A stretch of DNA of 8,795 nt from an uncultured Opitutaceae bacterium (GTDB lineage: Bacteria > Verrucomicrobiota > Verrucomicrobiia > Opitutales > Opitutaceae): positions 1-8,795 of the forward strand of contig CAKZMS010000247.1 in the NCBI GenBank assembly GCA_937128785.1. Reading direction: 5' to 3'. Below are positions 6,024 to 8,795 of this stretch, one piece after another (positions within the stretch are counted from its first letter, which is position 1; each line of letters opens with the position of its first letter). The notes beneath the pieces were generated by a model, which was not told the origin of the DNA, searched no databases, and saw nothing but the letters and a program-made list of their open reading frames with translations. Both the position numbers and the translations under genes were made by a program.

Positions 6024-6806
6024 ATGAGTGACCTCCTTCACTTCACCAAACGCGGCCAAGGCGCCCCATTGATGCTTATCATGGGCCTCGGTGCCGACGG
6101 TTCCGTCTGGGAAGAACACGTCAAAGCCTACGAGCAACACTTCACCTGCTACCTCATTGATAATCGCGGCATCGGCCAGTCCCCCATCACGGAGGGGCCC
6201 TACACCACCGCCATGATGGCCGACGATGTGGCCGCGTTGATGGACTCCGAAGGCATCGCCCAGGCCCACGTCGCCGGGCTCTCCATGGGGGGCGCCATCG
6301 CCCAGGAACTCGCCCTCCGCCACCCCGCCAAGGTGGACCGACTCGTCCTCATCAGCACCTGGGCCAAGTGCGACAACTACATGAAGCGCGTCTTCGGGCA
6401 CTTCAAAGACATGCGCGCCAAGGTCGGCCTCGATGAGTTCATGCAACTGCTACTGCTCTGGATCTGGACCCCCGCCTGGATGGAAGAACACGACGACGAC
6501 ATGGCGCAGGCCTGTCGCGATGCTGCCGCCAACGAGACACCGCAACCGCAGGTCGGTTTCGACGGCCAATGCGACGCTTGTATCAATCACGACGCCGTGG
6601 ACCGGCTCGGCCAGATCGCCGCCCCCACCCTCATCACCGTGGGCACGCTCGACATCTTCACCCCGCTCGCCTGCTCCGAATTTCTGCACGCCCACATCCC
6701 CGGTTCCGAACTCCAGCTCTTCACCAAGAGTGGACACGTCCACCACTGGGAGGAACTCGAAGCCTTCAACTCCGCCACCACCCACTTCCTCCTCGGAAAC
6801 GAATAA
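6024..6806 (+). CDS. Alpha/beta-fold hydrolase
   Basis: 260 residues. The catalytic triad is readable: Ser87 in the nucleophile elbow GLSMGG (85-90), Asp210 in VGTLDIFTP and His238 in KSGHVHHWE. The oxyanion-hole region is MGLGADGSVW (20-29), and DNRGIGQS (46-53) is the usual turn after strand 4. A cap of helices lies around 115-195. The overall pattern resembles 3-oxoadipate enol-lactonase and RutD-type hydrolases, so an ester, enol-lactone or C-C bond substrate is possible. The ATG at 6024 is the first of block 2, preceded by an A/T-containing stretch (GATAGATACT) but no Shine-Dalgarno. The next gene begins 5 bp after its stop. No signal peptide. Fold and catalysis are certain; the substrate is unknown. 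Confidence 0.9.
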   Translation: MSDLLHFTKRGQGAPLMLIMGLGADGSVWEEHVKAYEQHFTCYLIDNRGIGQSPITEGPYTTAMMADDVAALMDSEGIAQAHVAGLSMGGAIAQELALRHPAKVDRLVLISTWAKCDNYMKRVFGHFKDMRAKVGLDEFMQLLLLWIWTPAWMEEHDDDMAQACRDAAANETPQPQVGFDGQCDACINHDAVDRLGQIAAPTLITVGTLDIFTPLACSEFLHAHIPGSELQLFTKSGHVHHWEELEAFNSATTHFLLGNE

Positions 6807-6811
6807 TTCCC

Positions 6812-7630
6812 ATGCCTATCCAAATCGGTTGCCAAACCTACACCTGGCAAATGAGCGGCGGCGTCTATGACGGCCGGCTCGATCACATCATCAAAATTAC
6901 TGCTGAGGCCGGTTACGCCGGCGTCGAGTCCGAGACCCGTTTTCTCGGCAAGCTCGCCGACCCGCAACTACTGGGCGAACACCTCGCGGCGGCTCAGGTG
7001 GCCATGCCCGCGTTGACCCTCGTCGAGGACTGGCTCCTGCCGGAAGAGACCGACGACGAACGCGCCCGCGCCGACGAGTGCCTGCAGATCCTCACCCACT
7101 TTCCGGACACCATGCTCAACATCTGCCAGATGCCGGGCAGCGATCGCGAGAATCTCCAGGAGCGCCAAAAGAACTGCCTGCTCAATGCCAACGCCATCGC
7201 CAAGCGCGCGGCCGATCTGGGCATCCGTTCCGGCTACCACCCCAACTCCCCTCCCGGCTCCGTTTTCCGCACCGAGGAGGACTACGAGATTCTCCTCAAT
7301 GGCCTCGACCAGAGCGTGCTCGGTTACATCCCCGACTCCGGCCACATCGCCGCCGGCGGCATGGATCCCTCCAAAATCATCGAGCAGTATTTCTCGCAGG
7401 TCGTGCACGTGCACTTCAAGGACATGAACGCCGAGGGTGCCTGGGAACCCATGGGCGGCGGCATGCTCGATCACGTCGGCATCACCCGGTTCCTCGCCGC
7501 GAATAATTACAACGGCTGGATCGTCGTCGAAGACGAGTGCGAAGCCGCCATCACCGACCCCGACAACGTCACCAAGGGCGACGGCGAATACTGCAACCGC
7601 GTTCTGCTGCCCCTCACCCAAACCTCATGA
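6812..7630 (+). CDS. Sugar phosphate isomerase/epimerase-like TIM barrel (xylose isomerase-like)
   Basis: 272 residues with the start MPIQIGCQTYTW, a common beginning of IolE/inosose-dehydratase-like and sugar isomerase proteins. Conserved barrel residues are visible: YAGVESE with Glu39, RSGYHPN with His143, YIPDSGHIAAGG with Asp175 and His178, VVHVHFKDM with His201 and Asp204, and IVVEDE with Glu240. Asp175, His201 and Glu240 are likely metal ligands by family pattern; the strand-5 Glu seen in some members appears replaced by a His-containing GYHPN motif, as in inosose dehydratase-like proteins. Family reactions include aldose-ketose isomerisation, epimerisation and dehydration of keto-inositols or 3-keto-sugars. 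Its start is 5 bp after the hydrolase stop, and its stop overlaps the ThuA gene as ATGA, indicating translational coupling. An upstream in-frame extension overlapping the hydrolase was rejected. Confidence 0.88.
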   Translation: MPIQIGCQTYTWQMSGGVYDGRLDHIIKITAEAGYAGVESETRFLGKLADPQLLGEHLAAAQVAMPALTLVEDWLLPEETDDERARADECLQILTHFPDTMLNICQMPGSDRENLQERQKNCLLNANAIAKRAADLGIRSGYHPNSPPGSVFRTEEDYEILLNGLDQSVLGYIPDSGHIAAGGMDPSKIIEQYFSQVVHVHFKDMNAEGAWEPMGGGMLDHVGITRFLAANNYNGWIVVEDECEAAITDPDNVTKGDGEYCNRVLLPLTQTS

Positions 7631-8795
7631 GCCTCTTCCGCTTCGTTACCGCTTTTCTCCTCGTCGCCACGGCGGCGACTGCCGCACCTGCCCAATGGCA
7701 AACCTACTCCGGGGAAAAAGGCCCCGGCGTCGGCAAACACGTCGTGCTGATCAGCGGTGACGAAGAATACCGCTCCGAGGAAGCCCTGCCCCAGCTGGCC
7801 AAGATCCTGTCCGTGCGCCACGGTTTTCACTGCACCGTGCTCTTTGCCCAGGACCCGGCAGTGCCGGGCATCATCAATCCGGATTACCTGAAAAACATCC
7901 CCGGACTCGAGGCCCTGGCCGACGCCGACCTCATGATCATCGCCACGCGCTTCCGCGACCTGCCCGACGAGCAGATGCAGATGATCGACGACTACCTCAA
8001 ATCAGGTCGTCCCGTCATGGGTCTGCGCACCGCGACCCACGCGTTCAACATTCCGGCCGAATCGAAGTGGGCGCACTACAGCTTCAACTACCAAGGCGAC
8101 AAATCGGAGTGGCAGGGCGGCTTTGGTGAAGCGATTCTCGGCACCTCCTGGGTCGCCCACCACGGCTGGCACAAAAAGGAAAGTGCCCGCGGCATCATCA
8201 CCGACTCGCACCCGATCAATTCCGGCATCGAGTCCGGCAGCATCTGGAGCGCCGCCGATGTCTACACCGTCAAGGAACTCGGCCCCGAGGCCGTGCCGGT
8301 CGTGTGGGGACAGGTCCTCACCGGCATGGATCCCGCGGACGAACCCATCGGCCCCGGCCCTTACGAATACACACCACGCTTCGCCAAAGCCGATCCCGAC
8401 TTCGACAAAAACGATCCCATGCAGCCCATCGCCTGGACCCAGCCCTACCAGATCCCCGGCGGCCACAAGGGTAAAGTCTTCGCCAGCACGTTGGGCGCCT
8501 CCGTCGATCTCGCCAATGCCTCCACGCGTCGCTTGCTCGTGCAAGGCGTCTACTGGGCCGTCGGTCTGGACATCCCCGCCGAGGGCGTCGACGCCGGACT
8601 GATCGGCAGTTACCAGCCGACCATGTTCATCAACCGCAAGGATCCCACTTACTGGCCTGAGCGGAACGAGCCCGTCGAAAGCGCAGCGGTGCCCGCGCCC
8701 CGCGCGCCCACCGCCGGCGAACGCATCGCCCTTGTCGGCAATGGCCTCGCCGAACGCATGGTTTATTTTCCCCACTTCGAGACCTCGGTGCAGCA
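7627..8795 (+). CDS. Secreted ThuA-domain protein fused to a PVC-type membrane-bound dehydrogenase (N-terminal part, runs off the window)
   Basis: 389 residues are visible and the frame is open at the window end. Residues 1-20 form a signal peptide (hydrophobic FVTAFLLVATAATA, AxA-like cleavage), so the protein is exported. Residues about 37-320 are a ThuA-like/GATase1-like domain: HVVLISGDEEYRSEEALP (38-55), MIIATRFRDLPDEQM (103-117), GLRTATHAF (132-140) and a late QGVYWAVGLDIP (306-317). A short Ala/Pro linker (about 350-363) leads to GERIALVGNGLAERM (364-378), the opening block of large haem-binding, HEAT-repeat dehydrogenases of Planctomycetes and Verrucomicrobia. ThuA-type proteins take part in trehalose and 3-keto-disaccharide use; the dehydrogenase part would oxidise sugars or alcohols and pass electrons to a C-terminal c-type haem. 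That part lies outside the window and is inferred from family knowledge. Confidence 0.82.
   Translation, partial: MSLFRFVTAFLLVATAATAAPAQWQTYSGEKGPGVGKHVVLISGDEEYRSEEALPQLAKILSVRHGFHCTVLFAQDPAVPGIINPDYLKNIPGLEALADADLMIIATRFRDLPDEQMQMIDDYLKSGRPVMGLRTATHAFNIPAESKWAHYSFNYQGDKSEWQGGFGEAILGTSWVAHHGWHKKESARGIITDSHPINSGIESGSIWSAADVYTVKELGPEAVPVVWGQVLTGMDPADEPIGPGPYEYTPRFAKADPDFDKNDPMQPIAWTQPYQIPGGHKGKVFASTLGASVDLANASTRRLLVQGVYWAVGLDIPAEGVDAGLIGSYQPTMFINRKDPTYWPERNEPVESAAVPAPRAPTAGERIALVGNGLAERMVYFPHFETSVQ

Noticed and set aside
1..8795. CRISPR array, tRNA, rRNA, insertion sequence or prophage genes
   Set aside because: I saw no spaced direct repeats, tRNA-like cloverleaf, transposase motif or phage gene anywhere in the window.

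Overview
The window is a dense, GC-rich catabolic locus. It most likely comes from the PVC superphylum, probably Verrucomicrobiota of the Opitutae type. The best taxonomic pointer is the last gene: a secreted ThuA-like domain followed by a GERIALVGNGLAERM-type stretch, which I know from the large membrane-bound, haem-associated dehydrogenases of Planctomycetes and Verrucomicrobia. The lack of Shine-Dalgarno sequences before nearly every gene and a REP-like hairpin between genes fit this. The assignment is inference, because no rRNA or marker gene is present.

Layout. A leftward pair occupies 1-1707: a class III aminotransferase related to glutamate-1-semialdehyde aminomutase, then the start of an MlrC-like M81 metallopeptidase cut by the window edge. 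A 411-bp divergent intergenic region (1708-2118) follows. It holds a near-perfect long palindrome (core 1835-1857), extra GTTCG half-sites and a 56-bp REP-like hairpin (1922-1977). A rightward block (2119-5800) encodes a TIM-barrel amidohydrolase, a short-chain dehydrogenase, a PLP-dependent D-threonine aldolase/D-serine dehydratase-like enzyme and an SMP-30 lactonase. Genes overlap by 20 and 4 bp or are 10 bp apart, so they are almost certainly one operon. A 223-bp gap (5801-6023) carries a LacI-family-type operator (CTGAAACGTTTCAG) and a C-rich tract that could form a G-quadruplex on the minus strand. A second rightward block (6024-8795) encodes an alpha/beta hydrolase, a sugar-phosphate isomerase/epimerase-like TIM barrel and the ThuA fusion protein, which runs off the window.

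How the genes may work together (inference). Block 1 has the enzyme classes of an oxidative route: dehydrogenase, lactonase, amidohydrolase that could act as a second lactonase or a hydrolase/decarboxylase, and PLP aldolase or dehydratase. Together with the divergent aminotransferase and MlrC-like hydrolase, this suggests breakdown of a compound with an amino acid or amino-sugar-acid moiety, for example a beta-hydroxy-D-amino acid. Block 2, with ThuA, a xylose-isomerase-like enzyme and a predicted exported dehydrogenase, fits periplasmic oxidation of a glycoside or polyol. No transporter or regulator gene lies in the window, so the substrate cannot be read from this segment. I do not recognise the exact gene combination as a described pathway.
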